The notes: generated from the sequence alone by a model not told the origin. Shown: positions 50,329-62,735, counted from the first letter of the stretch. The stretch: 64,000 bases of DNA from Lenzites betulinus (GCA_022264855.1 JABYQU010000001.1:1054001-1118000); one strand, 5' to 3'. Numbers and translations: made by a program.

Positions 50329-53300
50329 CTGCCGTTTCTGCTTATGCTCAGAGTTTCCGTTTCGTGCGTTCGTGCGGGCGTGTGTGCGCACCCGTGCGCG
50401 CGCGTCCACCCCATGTCCACCCATCCCCATCCCCTCCTGTCCCGTCCCATCGGCCGTCCGCGTCCATCAGACCCGAAGGCCTGCGCGCGCAGGCCCCTTC
50501 TCGTTCTCCATCCGTCACGCCTGCCGCACAACCACCCTTCGTGCTCCCATCCTCCCATCCCCGATTGCGTCCGTCCCGTGATCCCTGGAAGGCGTGGTGG
50601 GCGATGATGGTGTGATGGTGTGAATGCAAGTGCACATACATACCTCAGCGCCGCCACCGCCGTCGTCCGTGGTCCCCGGGTCCGTCCGTCTGCTCGCCGC
50701 CGCCGGCAGGCCCGATGATATCCGTCCGCCCTCGCGCCTGCGCCCGCGCGCGCGGCCCCTCCGTGTACATGTAGTATTGCCGGGCTTGTTCCTAAGTTAA
50801 TGTCCTAATGCACGTCGTTGTTGTCCCCCGCCCGCCCGCCCGCCCCGCGTCGCGTGCCGAGCGTCGAGCGTGCTTATCCCGCTCTCCCACTCTCCCACAA
50901 GCCGCAGGTACCCCCACCCCGATCCGATGATCTCTGTCTCTATCTCTATCTCAGCCTGAGTCTGGTATGTATGGTATGCACGCATTGCCATCTGTCGACG
51001 CAGGCCTTCGCTGTCAGCGCGTGTGCGCGCCCGCCCGCCCGGGGGGCCGAGTGCCCGGCATCGTGCCTACGGTCTGCCAGCGGACTTGGGGGGGCTGTCG
51101 CTCCCAGTCTGCGCCTCGCTTGCGCTTCGCGCGGCGGCACCTCGGTGGCCCGCGTCCCTCGCAGCCAGCGTCCCTCCCTTGAGTACCCAGGGCCCCAAAG
51201 TTCAAGCATCGCGTCCCACACTTGCGCCCGGTTGGGACCGCGTCCGGGACTTCTGCGCTGCACAGCAGGGCGAGCGGGCGCGCCGGTGGCCGTTGGCCGA
51301 CGTCTGCGCCAAAGTGAAGGCCCATTAATCGTGCTTCGTGCTGATACTAACGCTGACTTCTAGCGCTACCAGATCGAGGAGCGGCCCGACAGGTTTCGCA
51401 GCCGCGTTGCCGTAAGCACGCGCGCGCGCGTGGGATGGGACGCGGTGGGTGGGTGAGTGAGACCGACTCGGGTGCCCGCCCGGGCGACGCAGTGTGCTCT
51501 TCTCCCCGGTGGGTGGCGCTGCGCCGTTCTCAGGACTCAGGACTCGGTATTCAGTGCTCAGGCCGAGGAACCAGGTCGAGGAATCAGGACGACAGGGTGA
51601 ACGGATGGGGCGCGCGGCCGGACGGCCGGACTCAGACATGTACAACGCCCCAGCAGTGAACACTGAACACTGAACAGTGTGACCCCACCTGGCCCTCCCT
51701 GGGCGCGCCGACTGTGCGCGCGGCGCCGCGCGCAGGGCGTATTATTTATTCACTTGTTCACAGGGGCCGGCGCGCATCAGACTCAGAGTGCGCCGAGCTA
51801 TGCGGCCGCGACAGAGGACCAGGACTCATCCCGAGCCATCGCCGCTGGGTCACGGGCCTCGGGCGCAGACTCGGGGGTCTGTGCGTCGCGCGCGACGAAG
51901 GCCCGAGCGCGGGCACACACTCGGAGCGACGCGGGGGGCAGATGTGTACGAACTTGTGGCAACCGTGCCAAGGAGGAGTCGCGCGAGCCGGACAGTCGGG
52001 CCGCAGGAGAGAGGAGATCTGAGCACAGCACGCCGCCCTTGCGGTGCCCGCCCCGCGAAGCGCACTCGGCAGGCGCCCACGCACGCAGAGCTGTGCTCCT
52101 GCACCGTTCCCGCCCAGCTGGCTGCCATGCACCGAGGCCCCGCCGTCCCGCCCCCGCGCCCCCCGGAGACCCCGCCCTCCGCAGCACCCGCCACGTCGGC
52201 GTCCGCGCGACGGGACGCGGGATCGGGGCCATTATGCATTTATGCCACAGGTTACTGCTGTGCTCGTTGCATGCATGAATAGTGATACTTCCGCCACCCG
52301 CCCGTACGGTCGCGAGCCGCACGCATGACCGGGCACCCTGGGAAAAGCATCCCCGTTCGGGCACGCGCCGACCCTCGGCCTGCACGTCCAAGGGCCACTG
52401 CCGCAGCCCGAGTCGACACCGAGACAGGTCGCGCTCGAGGATAAATAAGTCGGTGGCCCATCGCCCCTGCGTTCCGCGCGCGATTGCAGTCTGGAGTCGG
52501 GACGGGCTCAGCGCGCGCGCAGCGCTGGGTGCGAGTTTGTAACAGTGTCGGGGTGAGTCATTGTCATTAATCCAATGTCACGGCGCGGCGCGTGGACCGC
52601 GCGCCTCTGACGGCGGGGTGCTTACACGCGCGCGAATAATCGACCATCCGCTCATGCACACGGTGCGCAGCGAACGCCGTCGGGCTAGCATAACCTTGCG
52701 CGCGCGTTGGCTCGCGCCGGGCGCCTGCTTACGCTGCCCAGCTCGCGCGCGGGCGTCCGAGCGGGGTTTGGACGGCGAGCGAGGGCCTGCGCGACCACGG
52801 TCGTCGCGCGAAACTTGCCGCGACGTCTCTAGTGGGTTCGCGTGTCGCCTCCATGGGGATACTGCCAAGGGTAAATGACGCAGGACGCGCGGTTGTCAAC
52901 CTTGACGGCTGGCCGCCGCGTTTAGGGGATTTAGGGGAGATTAGCGGGGGCGCGCGGACTGTCCCGGCACGCTGAACAAACGTCGCGACTTCCGCGTCGA
53001 ACAAGGCTTGTCATTGTCAATATGCTCTGCATACACGCCTATCCCGCAGCAGACGGGACGCGAACAAGCCCTTGTACATTATGCCTTGGCCCTCAGGCCT
53101 CATGCATCAGTGTCAGGCCCGCGCCCGGCATTACTCGTGCGTTCATGCACCACCAACCTCAACGCCGAAACCAGGACCAGGAACTCCCCCGGCTCGCCCG
53201 CGTCGGGCCAAGTCTGGCATCCCGCAGGCCCAGGGCGCGTCGTCGTCGTCAATTATGATAGCATACAGTATACAGCGCTCTGCATAAATAAACTCTGAAC

Positions 53301-55742
53301 GTACGCGGTGTAAGACGCACGGCGCGCGGCGACGTCACCGGGCGCGCTGGCGCAGCGCCACGCAGACGAAATGGCTTCTGCAATTACATTGATAGCAGCC
53401 GCCGGGGGCGCTGCGTCGGGCACGCGTGCCCCAGACGAGTATTTATGGGCGTCATGCGTCTATGCATCACTATCAGCCCTCCCGTCGCGATTGCGCGCGC
53501 GCCTGCTGTCCCTGGGCGTACTGAACACGAGAGAACAGGGCGCGAGCGATCTTCGGAGCTTGAGCTTGAGCTGGCATTTTCAGTGGACACAAGCAAGCCG
53601 TAGGCCCCCGGGGCGTGGGTCTGATCATCTAACGACGTGCGCGCGCAGCAGCGATTTGGCCTGTCTGACCTCAGAAACCCCCGACCGGAGGAGACAATCC
53701 TGATGATAGCGTGCGCAATACCCATCCCCGCGCCCCGCCCTTCCCCGAGGAAGCGCGTCGTGAGTGCTGCGCGTCTCCCTCAGGGCCAGTCGCCATTCCC
53801 ACCCGCAGCACACGCGAATTGGACGTGCGCACCGAAGGAGAACGAGAAGGCGGGCACGGACGTTCGGCGCTGCGCATGCGCGTTCATATTCTGATACGCG
53901 CGGCGCGCGGTGGGACGCGGGAGGTTGGCAATGCTCGCTCGCGGGATTGCCAAAACGCGCGGGCGTGTGTGCACACTGCATGAATCCATGCGCGCCGCCG
54001 CTCCCGAGGGGGCGCAATTTGTCAAATATGCCAATTTGTCAGGCGCAGCGGGTCCTGCGATCGCTGGCGAGAGCGTGGACATGGCTGGCGCGCGGGGCGT
54101 GCCCGGCGATTGGACTTGTGCTGTGGGAGCATCCCCGTATGGCCGGGCGCGTGTGCATTACATCGATAGCGCCATTGTGGCTTGTCGCGCTCCCACTGCT
54201 GTTCGCTGCGACGTGCGTGCAGGGGCGCGGGGGCGGGGGACGAATATTTTCATGGGCTATTGAGCGTGGCTTCAATTGTCCTGCCTGTCTGGGCTGGAGG
54301 ACCTTCGGTCTGTGATGCGAGCGGCGGGACCCCGGGACTCGCGCCACAATGGTGCGTCGCGGTAAAATACCGCAAACTGGCTATTTCCTGGCATGATGCA
54401 GATTGCACATTGCACGATTCTCCATGTCAGGAGAAATCCCCCTGAGCAGCTCCGCAAAGGCCCACCCACAGCGATTGTCTCAAATCCCAGGACAATCAGG
54501 TATGATTGCCGTGGGGCCTTCCCGACAATAGACCGGTGCAAGAGTTTAAGAGTTAGAGACATGCATCTCCAGACATCTCCAGCATCGAGAGGGGCTTGCT
54601 GCGAACATGTCTTGTTTGTGTACGACCGCGGGCAATAATCGACCCGGTGCGCGTTCAGCTTCATCTCTTCCGCCGCGCCAACGGCATGCCGGCACTGATA
54701 GCAATCCTGTGGACAGGCCAGTCCACATCCTTCGGGCAGGTGGACGGAAAGAAAGAGGGCATCTGTAAAACCCTCCACTGGCGCGGGAGTGGATCAAGAA
54801 TGACTGACGCCATCTGTCTCCCGGTCGGGACTCGGAGAAGCAACTTGAAATCACGACCGTCAACCGTCATCGATTCGTCGTTGCCAATGCGGACGATGGC
54901 GCGCGCGGGCTCGCTCGGGGGTCCCCAACCGGCCCGAAGGTCCAACGTAAAGCCACACTCTTGAGACTTGAACAGGCGCGATCCCCGAGACGAGACAGCT
55001 TCGCCCGAGGTGCTACATACTAGTTCCAGCACTAGTTACCGCTAGCGTGGCGAGCTCGCGACAGCGGTACCGCCCCCGCCTCACCGCTTTCAGGCCTCCA
55101 CACCTCGGGGCTCGGGTATGGGGGGCAGGCACACGCATCCGGCTCGGGGCCACACGGTGTGCCCCGGCAAGCGCAAGCGTCCAGTACTGCAGGCGCAGGA
55201 AGCACGACGGCGACGGATCATGATCTGCAATGCGCAAGGCACCTGCATCCCCGGACGCCCAGCGGCGGGCTGATTAATACCTGTGGTGGTGGCGGGCAGT
55301 CGCGCACTAATGCTGATGGGGCACACTGCTGCAGCGCGTGCGCGTGCGGCGGCGGTGCGCGAAGCCCAGCGCTGCGGTGCCAGTGCCGGGGCTGGTGCTA
55401 GTGCTTAGTGGGCCGCCGGAGACTCGGGAGGAGACGCGGAGCACCGCACGGCGGCCCAGCACATGGCGCGAAGCCCGCGCGAAGACGCTAAACTGACAGC
55501 TGTGTCCCCCGCCCGTTTTGGCAGGAGCTGTGGTTCGTGGCAGGCGTGCTCGCTCGCGGGCACGCGCGGGGCGTGGTGGATGTAGATTCATTCCATTCTG
55601 GGCGATTGATACAGTGATAGAGTACAACAGGACTACGGACCGGACTAGAGTATGCCAACTCGGTTACATTACAAGCACTTCTGCGCGGCACAGGCGCGCG
55701 CCCACTTGAATCACTTCAGGCCTCACATAGACGGTGCGGCTC
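50329..55742. other. 5.4-kb gene-free stretch between convergent genes
   Basis: Very GC-rich DNA between the 3' ends of the zinc-finger gene (plus) and the aldo-keto reductase (minus). Open frames occur in all frames on both strands but look compositional: Arg/Ala/Pro/Gly-rich, overlapping each other, without domains or a consistent splice structure. No transposon, tRNA or tandem array was found apart from small local repeats such as GAACACTGAACACTGAACAGTG near 51658-51679. Non-coding RNA genes cannot be excluded by eye. Confidence 0.55.
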
Positions 55743-56990
55743 TCACGAGAAGATATAGCACCCCGCAAAGTCCTGTCCAACACGCACGAGCGGTCAGCGC
55801 CCCCGCCCACCCAAGAGAAGATCCGAACGCCACTCACGTCCGCCGGATCATTGAATCTCAGCGCGATGTCGAGCCGCGAGACGGCCGCCATCTCCTCCGC
55901 GGAGAGCGCGAACGCCGCGCTCGCGAGGTTCTCGCGCATCTGCTGCGCGGTGTTGCTCTTCGGGATGACCGCGAGCCCGCGCTGCGTCGCCCAGCGCAGC
56001 ACGACCTGCGCGGGCGTGTGCCCGTGCGCGAGCGCGATCGCCGTCACCGCGGGGTGCGCGAACAGCGCCTGCGCGCCGAGCGCCTTCGGGCTGTTCAGCT
56101 CGCGGAACCCGAGCGGGCCGAAGGAGGAGTACGCGGTCACCGCGAGGCCTTGCGCCTGCGCGAACTCTACGGCGCGCGCTTGGGTATTGTACGGGTGGAT
56201 CTCTGCGGGTGCAGTTAGTATGGGGTGTCAGCCTGAGCGCGCGCCGGTCTCACGGAGGACCGGAGATGGGGAGAGAGGGAGAGGGGGGGAGACGTACCGA
56301 TCTGAAGCACGGAGGGGCGGTGCCGTGCGTACTTGAGGAGGTCCATGAGCATGGCGCTGCACATGTTCGACACGCCGAGGTGGCGGATGAGGCCCTCGTC
56401 CACGAGCTCCTCGAGCGCCTCCCAGGTCTCGCGGATGGGAACGGCATCGTGCTTGACCTCGCTCTTGCCGTCAAAATACCATCCCGGCGGGTAGCGGGTC
56501 TCCGGGGAGACGTACGCCAGCGAGATGGCTGCGATCGACAGCTCAGCACGCGGTCGCCCGACGGAGGAAGAGACGGGGGCCGCTCACGGAAGTGGACATA
56601 ATACACGTCAAAGTACGACACGCCCCAGTCGGCGAGGGAGCGCAGGACCGCCTCGCGGACGTGTTCCTTGCGATGGAACGTGTTCCACAGCTTCGACACG
56701 ACCCATACCTGATCGCGCGTCACGACGCCGTCCGCGATCGCACGGCGCACGCCCTCGCCGCACTCTTTCTCGTTCCCGTAGTCTGGGTGCGCGCGCGATC
56801 AGCATATGATGCATGCGCAGGTGTGGTGGCAGCACTTACCGCACGCGCCATCGATGAGTCTGTAACCAAGTTTGAGCCCGTCGTATACGGCTTCGGTCGC
56901 CTTGTCGCCGTAGTGTTTCCACGTCCCGAACCCTATCTGGGGCAACTCGGCCCCGGTGGGTTTGAGCGTGATAGTGGGGTATGCCGACAT
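55743..56990 (-). CDS. Aldo-keto reductase (xylose reductase type)
   Basis: NAD(P)H-dependent carbonyl reductase of 323 aa, the standard AKR length. Exons are 56990-56840, 56782-56588, 56528-56298, 56202-55838 and 55772-55743. The catalytic tetrad is visible: Asp47 and Tyr52 in GYRLIDGACDYGNE, Lys81 in VWVVSKLWN and His114 in DVYYVHFPISLAYV. A loop VSPETRYPPGWYFDGKSEV and the coenzyme motif LAVIPKSN place it near fungal D-xylose reductases. Substrate preference is inference. The last exon is only 30 bases (DFAGCYIFS then stop). If the last intron were retained, the frame would run on to 55664 with an unrelated tail, so the 3' end is the least certain part. Confidence 0.92.
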
Positions 56991-57614
56991 GCTAGCAGGA
57001 GGTAAGCGATGTCAGATGGAGTGTAGGTAGGTTTATGTGGTGAGCTGCTCAGTTGTGCAGAGGTGCAGGGCATCCTCGTCCCCCGTCAGGTTATATACAA
57101 CTCATACGAGAGGACTAGACTGTCGTCGCGGTCAGATGCCTCAGGACAAGGAACTCAGTGGAGGGGAGCTCTGGGTGAACGGACGTCCCAGGGCCGCCGT
57201 AGCACAGATTCCGGTAGGCGAGACGTAGTCCGCGAGGTATCCCCGCACCGAGCCCTCCAGCCATCGCGACTGGCGGGGCCGTCGACGCTGGCCAGGCGCA
57301 CCAATAGTAGTAATCTGACGCCCCCACGGGCCCACGCTGTATATGGCTATTCCGGGGGAGCCGTGGGTGCTGTATGTGGGGGAGGCCCAGGCTGCGCACG
57401 TCGTTCCAGAGCACGTCCACGCCTCCACACCCGGCCCGCACCGGCACTGCTTGCACATGTTCGCAGGAATAAAGAGGCTAGAACGGAGAAGCGCCGGGGG
57501 CTGTGAGCCCGCCCTTAGCGAATGACGTTGATAGTGCAAGTGTGTGTGTTTTCAAAAAGTGCACGAGAAGACAGATCAGCGTGAGATGGTAAATACTACG
57601 AACGCCACGACGCT
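56991..57614. other. Intergenic stretch, no gene seen
   Basis: About 620 bases between AKR and PEX5, both minus strand. It contains the AKR promoter with a TATA-like box and the PEX5 3' flank. No coding frame is supported. Confidence 0.5.
57091..57097 (-). promoter_or_regulatory. TATA-like element of the aldo-keto reductase gene
   Basis: TATATAA on the minus strand, about 101 bases upstream of the ATG at 56990. Confidence 0.4.
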
Positions 57615-60437
57615 CATTGCATCGAGAAATTAAGACGGAAGGCTGTAGGCCGGCGGAACACGTCGAGTCCCGATCAGAGTCAGCGCAAATCCTGTTCCAC
57701 ACGGCCGCCATAAGCGAGGAGCACGCACCATCCAAGTCCCTCCGATCGCAGAGCGTCGCGAGATCGAGACGTTGCATGTGCAGACAGCACGTCTTGAGGC
57801 TGTCCCACAACGCAGAGGAGGTGACACCTCTCTTGTCCTCACTCCCATCCGGATCATGCACGCTGTCGCCGTCCTGGAGCACCAGGGCATCAAGGATATG
57901 TTGCGCCGCTTCGTCAAACCGCTGGAATCGGAGTGAGAACGTCCGGCTCTGAAACCACGAGCGACGATCCGAGGACTTACACGCAGATTGATGCACGATA
58001 TCCCAAGGTTGAACCTGGTGATGGAAAGGAAGTCAGCGCCCGCCATGACAATAAGCGCGGGAGAAGATCGCGCCTTGCTCGAATGTACGCCGGGTTCAGC
58101 TCCAGGGCGCTGTAGTAGTACTGAAGCGCCTCCTCGGGGTGGCCGCTGTTCGCGAGCGTTGCGCCGACGCGGTTGTACAATAACCAGTCCTGCATGGCGT
58201 GAAATCCTGTCAACTAGATTCCAAAAATGAAGGTTGTGTGCGCCTTACATCGGGGCGGACCGCCAGCGCAGTCACGAAGCAGTCCCGCGCCTTGGCGTAG
58301 TCCTGGAATAGCAAGTCATCAGTTAGAGATGTCGGGCGGCACCGCTCGTCTACGGGCGTACCTCGTTCGTATTAAGAAGCACCGCGAGAGCAATTTGAAT
58401 GTCGGCGTCGATTGCGCCACCGACATTCTCGCGGACAATGTTCATCAAGCAGTGCATCAGCCGGGTGACCTTCTCGCCCTGTGTCGAGTTCGCGTCCTCC
58501 GGTTCTTGCGCGCGGAACCCGGCCACGGCAGCGGCATAGCGTTCGTTGCGCTGGATCCACTCCCGGATCGCGTTGTACGCTCCCGTGCGATCACCTTCGT
58601 TCGTGTGCGACACCGCCAGCGCCAGCCATGACGGGAGGTGCGTGGGATCGAGCTCGAGCGCGCGACGCAGCGCGCGCACGGCCTTCTGCTCGCGTTCGTT
58701 CTCTTGCTGCTTGACGCCGAGCTCGTACCAGCGCGCTGCGTCGAGGGGGTCACGCTGGACTGCTGCCTCCAGCTCGAGCACACTCTGCGGGGATCGAAGT
58801 TCAATCGAAATGGATCCGATGGACGACTCGCCGCTGGCGCGGGGTGCACATACCTCATACAGCGTGTCTGGGATGCCGCCGTGTGCAAGATGGTTTCTGG
58901 TCCGTGAGGCTTCGCCGTGAAGATAGGGATTGTTGGACTGGAACTGATAGCTCGATAGCGGGCGGATGCCCGTCGAAGTCGCCTCGAACGTTTCCCAGTC
59001 GTGCTGTAAGTTGTCCCACTCCGCAGCCTGTGGATTGAGTTGCCTCGCTGCGTCCGCATGACGTGCGTGCGACATCGACGCCTGCTGCATAGCGATGTAC
59101 TCTTCATTCTCCTGCCGGAAATACGCGTCGTTCGGGTCCTCGCTCACCGTCGCATCTTCCGCCGCCCCGGCTAACCTGGGAGCTCCCGGGCTCTGGTTCG
59201 TGATCCCGAATGCCGGCCGCTGGAGCGTGGGCAGCTGCATGACATTCGCAGCCACCGCAGGTATCTCCATTTCGCGCCCTTTTCCTTTCGCATCAGCTGT
59301 CACTTGAGCGCGCGTAAGGTCGTCTTGTTGTACCAGGTCGTTTCCCTCCAGGACGACCTCGCGGTCGCGTAGCTGACGCATGAGTCCCATGAATGCACTG
59401 TTCTTGAACTTCGGGTTTGTCTCGCCCTGTACAGTGTCAAGCAGTACACCAGCGGTACGCGCAAGTTCGTCTGCCTCATGCGCCCGGGAAGCAGGTTCGG
59501 CTGTGCGTTCCTGCACCGCCGACGAAGCGGGCGCAGTTATCGATGAGTTCATCGAGAACAAGGATAGTTCTTGTGATCGGAATTCTTGGTCCCATTTGGT
59601 ATCTGACGTGCGAGGATGCGGGGTTCGTTACGGCAATTGTAAAGACCGCGGACGAGCTTACCATCTATCCGAGGGGGTTGTATTTGGGTAACCCCTTGAC
59701 GGACCCCGGACATCGCACCAAACGGTGCGGAGTTAAAACCCACAACAGGGCTATTCCAGGATGTCCCTGTAAGATTAGTTTGGTGGGTAAGTCCGCATGC
59801 TGTGATGCGTGGACGAACCGGACATGAAAGTCCCCATAGCGCCCGGCGCCATCTGTGAGATGTTCTGTTCCAATAACATGGGCGCGACTTGACGATCCAG
59901 AGCCTTTCCGGCAACCAAATGAGAGGCCGCGGGGCTTGGCTGTTGCTGCAAAAAGTCCGCCGCCCACGTCGGAGGCCCCGCTTGTAAACCTGGCGTCTGT
60001 ACCGGGGACTGTGTGTGCGCCGGTGATTGGAGATGGGATTGAGGGAGGTTTCGGTGTAAGACCGACAGATCAAAAGGAGCTGCGGCGGTTAACGAGGGGC
60101 CCGGTGAATTTCCGGCAGAGAAGAACCTGGCAGCATCTTGGTTTGCGCCGGGAGCAGGAGAGTATTGGCTCCGGAACGCCTGCTTCGAATTAGCCTGGCC
60201 TACACAATCCAAATGATTGTCGACAGTCTCGCACCTCTTTGGAAGAGCCTGCACGCCCTGCTCCGAACTGATCCTGCGCACACGAGCATACTTCAGTCTG
60301 ATGCGCCCGACATATGAAGACGGCGGTGTTCCGCTGACCTGTTGCATGCCTCTGTCATGATCGAAGCGCTTTGACAGACCCTGCAGCGGGTTAGACGGGC
60401 CACAGTCGGCCCCATTTACGAGCATAGGAAGAGACAT
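57615..60437 (-). CDS. PEX5: Peroxisomal PTS1 receptor peroxin-5
   Basis: Import receptor of 727 aa that binds C-terminal SKL-type signals through TPRs. Eleven exons: 60437-60339, 60273-60235, 60194-59819, 59766-59662, 59569-58854, 58784-58362, 58302-58249, 58189-58074, 58014-57981, 57921-57729 and 57643-57615. The N-terminus MSLPMLVNGADCGPSNPLQG carries the conserved Cys (12) that is ubiquitinated for recycling in known Pex5. Then come DQFGAGRAGSSKE and a WxxxF-type docking motif (WAADF). The TPR array contains LELEAAVQRDPLDAARWYELG, RALELDPTHLPSWLALAVSH and LLYNRVGATLANSGHPEEAL, ending AAQHILDALVLQD. The intron 58073-58015 begins with GC (GCAAG|GCGCGA); the nearest GT would leave a 35-base intron and add residues. 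Confidence 0.94.
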
Positions 60438-60785
60438 GGTTGCAGCACAGACAGAGCACGATGCGAGCACAGCCGGATGGTGAGGGTAGGAAGCAAGGAG
60501 GAGGTGGCACTTGCCCCGGCCCGTCTCGCCTCGATCGCCCGACTCTGACAGCTAACTTCCCTTAGACGCCCATAAACGACCCGACTGCCAGGCACGTGAA
60601 TTCGCTTAAAGCATTGCATTAGGGTTAGGGCTAGTGGGCTACAGTACTAAGCTGTACTAAGTACTCCGAACGAATCTCTACGAATCCTCGTAAGTCGTCT
60701 TTAATGTCAAAGTTGTAACGTTGAACGTTAAACATTAATGAGCTTTGCCCTAGGTACGATAGGATAGAAGGTTCAAGTGTGAAGC
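60438..60785. other. Short intergenic stretch with a telomere-like motif
   Basis: About 350 bases between the PEX5 start and the F-box gene end. It contains TTAGGGTTAGGG (60619-60630), two telomere-type units only. Otherwise AT-richer DNA with no gene. Confidence 0.5.
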
Positions 60786-62026
60786 TCATACGCTTACTCG
60801 CAGCTTGATTCCCTGCCTCTCGATGTCCCCCATCTGCTCTCTCACAAACTCCTCCCATGTTGCACTCTTGCCCGCCACAGGGTACATCGGCGACGCGCGA
60901 GCCACCACAGTGACGAGCTTCAGCGAGGGGAAACGTGCTGACCCTAGCGCACCCGCAATCCCGCGCCAGTCGAAGTACCGGAGGTCAGGACCCCCGCGGA
61001 AGTGGCAGAGGTGCACTATGAATTCGAAGCGCCGCAGAGCTTCCGCGCTCAAGCTCACGAGGAGGGGCACGATCCAGGTTGAAGGGCCCTCGCGCTCGCC
61101 CGATCCGAACGGGCGGTCGTAGATGACCCGGACGTCTAGTTTGAAGTGTGATAACTTCGCGAATATGGGCGGCGGGAGCAGTAATTCTGTCACTAAGAAC
61201 GCGTTAGGAGTCGATATCACTGTGCGGAGGAACGACGGTATGCGCGATTGGGTAACACACCTTCTCCGAATTGTATAATTCGTTCATCGAACACGATCAA
61301 TTCGAGCTTGCGCAAATGCCCAGTCATCGATGTTAAGTTGCTTAACAGAGCAGGCAGATGCTTCCGGTGCAAGTTGAGTTTGAGCACGGACAAGGACGCC
61401 AACCCGTTCGGCACCACAGCCAGGAATGCGGAGACGATGAGCGAGGTTAATGGTGAAGTGCTGTTCGATCCCAGAATCTCAATTGACCGCAGGGCGGGTA
61501 ATCCTTCCACGAGTTGCTCTGCTCGCTGTGCGTTAGGCAGAGCCCAGGCGGCGTCCTGGACAGAGAGATGCTCGAGATGGGGCAGGCGTTGTACAAAACG
61601 GACCAGGTCCCATCGAGTGGCGAATAGACAGTCGAACACGCCGAGTTCTTTCGCTGAATGCGCTACGTGAGATACGCTCTCTAGGGATCCTTTTTGCCGA
61701 AGGTCGACGGAAAGCAGGCGGAGCGTGCGGAGGTTTGGGATCTGCACATGGGTCGGGAGCGTCACAGGCATCGAGCGGTCCATGGCGATGGCGAGTTCGC
61801 GCGTGAACATAGCTAGGGTGGGATCCCGGCCAATGGCAGCGAAGAACGGCGCAATGCGAACGGGGTCCAGTCTCACTCTCTTGAAGACATTGTATCGCGC
61901 CCTGGAGGACCAGCGCCGGCAGACAAGGCAGCACGCCACGAGGCTTCGTACATCGTCGCCCAAGTAGTCGAGTGCGAGCTCTACGACTTCAATGGGCAGT
62001 ATAGGTAGGGCAGTTCTTGCAGACAT
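60786..62026 (-). CDS. F-box protein
   Basis: Protein of 399 aa from exons 62026-61261 and 61219-60786. The N-terminal F-box reads LPIEVVELALDYLGDDV followed by CLVCRRWSSRARYNVFKRV, the usual Skp1-binding motif. The rest has leucine-rich-repeat-like segments (IPNLRTLRLLSVDL, LPHLEHLSVQDAAWALP, LPALRSIEILGSNS, LASLSVLKLNLHRKHLP) that probably form a substrate-binding solenoid. Such F-box proteins are very numerous in Agaricomycetes and their targets are mostly unknown. They recruit substrates to SCF ubiquitin ligases. The single intron splits a Val codon (GEV-ISTPNAFL). Confidence 0.85.
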
Positions 62027-62498
62027 GGTAGCGGTGGCGGACGAGGAGACGCAGTTGGAGAAGGGATTTTATAGGCACGTCGACCCAGGTGCACCCTATG
62101 GTGTATAAAGGGCTTAGTGGCAGTCGGATCACAATAAGTCACAGTGGGCTTCATCTCGATTGAACAAAGGGCATACTCGCGGCGCAGCACTTTGGCAGCA
62201 ACGCCAAATCTCCCAGCAAGAAATGCAAGCCCGCCAAGACAGGTTGGTTGGGATCCTGTGGAAGGGGTGTAAGGTCCCGCCAGCATATCTACACGATTGC
62301 AAGGTAGGGGGGAATGATGTGGTCCCAACTCCCGTGTTGCACTACCGCCTGCGTACGTAGGCGTACCTCACAACTTTTGTCATTTTCATTGCAGTCAGAT
62401 GTCAACCCCTAGTATTACACAGCACTTCTACAGGAAACACTGGCATAAAAGTAAGCGGCGACGCCATGCTTTCGAGGGGAGGTATCACTTACCAGCCT
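62027..62498. other. Intergenic stretch, no gene seen
   Basis: About 470 bases between the F-box gene and the CDC26-like gene, both minus strand. Only the F-box TATA-like box is recognisable. Confidence 0.5.
62067..62073 (-). promoter_or_regulatory. TATA-like element of the F-box gene
   Basis: TATAAAA on the minus strand, about 41 bases upstream of the ATG at 62026. Confidence 0.45.
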
Positions 62499-62735
62499 TT
62501 ACCGCAAGCCAAGCCGCTCATCGCGAGACATTGCAGCTCTCTTCTTCTTTGCCTCCTCCGCATGATGGTAAGGTTGACTCGGAGCCGGCGTACCCTTAGG
62601 CTGCGCAGGGGTAGCGGTGGAGGCGGAAGTGTCAACCTGTTGGGCAGCAGCAGACTTCTGAGCCGCGATGGCGTCTCGGACCTGCTGCACGTCCATGTCC
62701 GTCATTGGGATTTGCGTTGGAGGACGTCGAATCAT
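62499..62735 (-). CDS. CDC26-like anaphase-promoting complex subunit
   Basis: Small single-exon protein of 78 aa, MIRRPPTQIPMTDMDVQQVR at the N-terminus. Known Cdc26/APC12 proteins are short and begin with a similar Met-Leu/Ile-Arg-Arg-x-Pro-Thr segment that inserts into the TPR groove of Cdc16/APC6. The middle is Ala/Gln/Pro-rich and probably disordered, and the C-terminus is basic (AEEAKKKRAAMSRDERLGLR). The ATG at 62735 was chosen because the frame upstream lies in a Cys-rich, GC-biased stretch. The call rests mainly on the N-terminal motif, so it is moderate. It is transcribed divergently from the PRA1 gene 271 bases away. Confidence 0.65.
   Translation of the reverse strand: MIRRPPTQIPMTDMDVQQVRDAIAAQKSAAAQQVDTSASTATPAQPKGTPAPSQPYHHAEEAKKKRAAMSRDERLGLR

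Noticed and set aside
50344..55330. Many 60-200 codon open frames in the gene-free stretch
   Set aside because: They overlap on both strands, are Arg/Ala/Pro-rich, and lack domains or consistent splice sites, as expected from GC-rich non-coding DNA.
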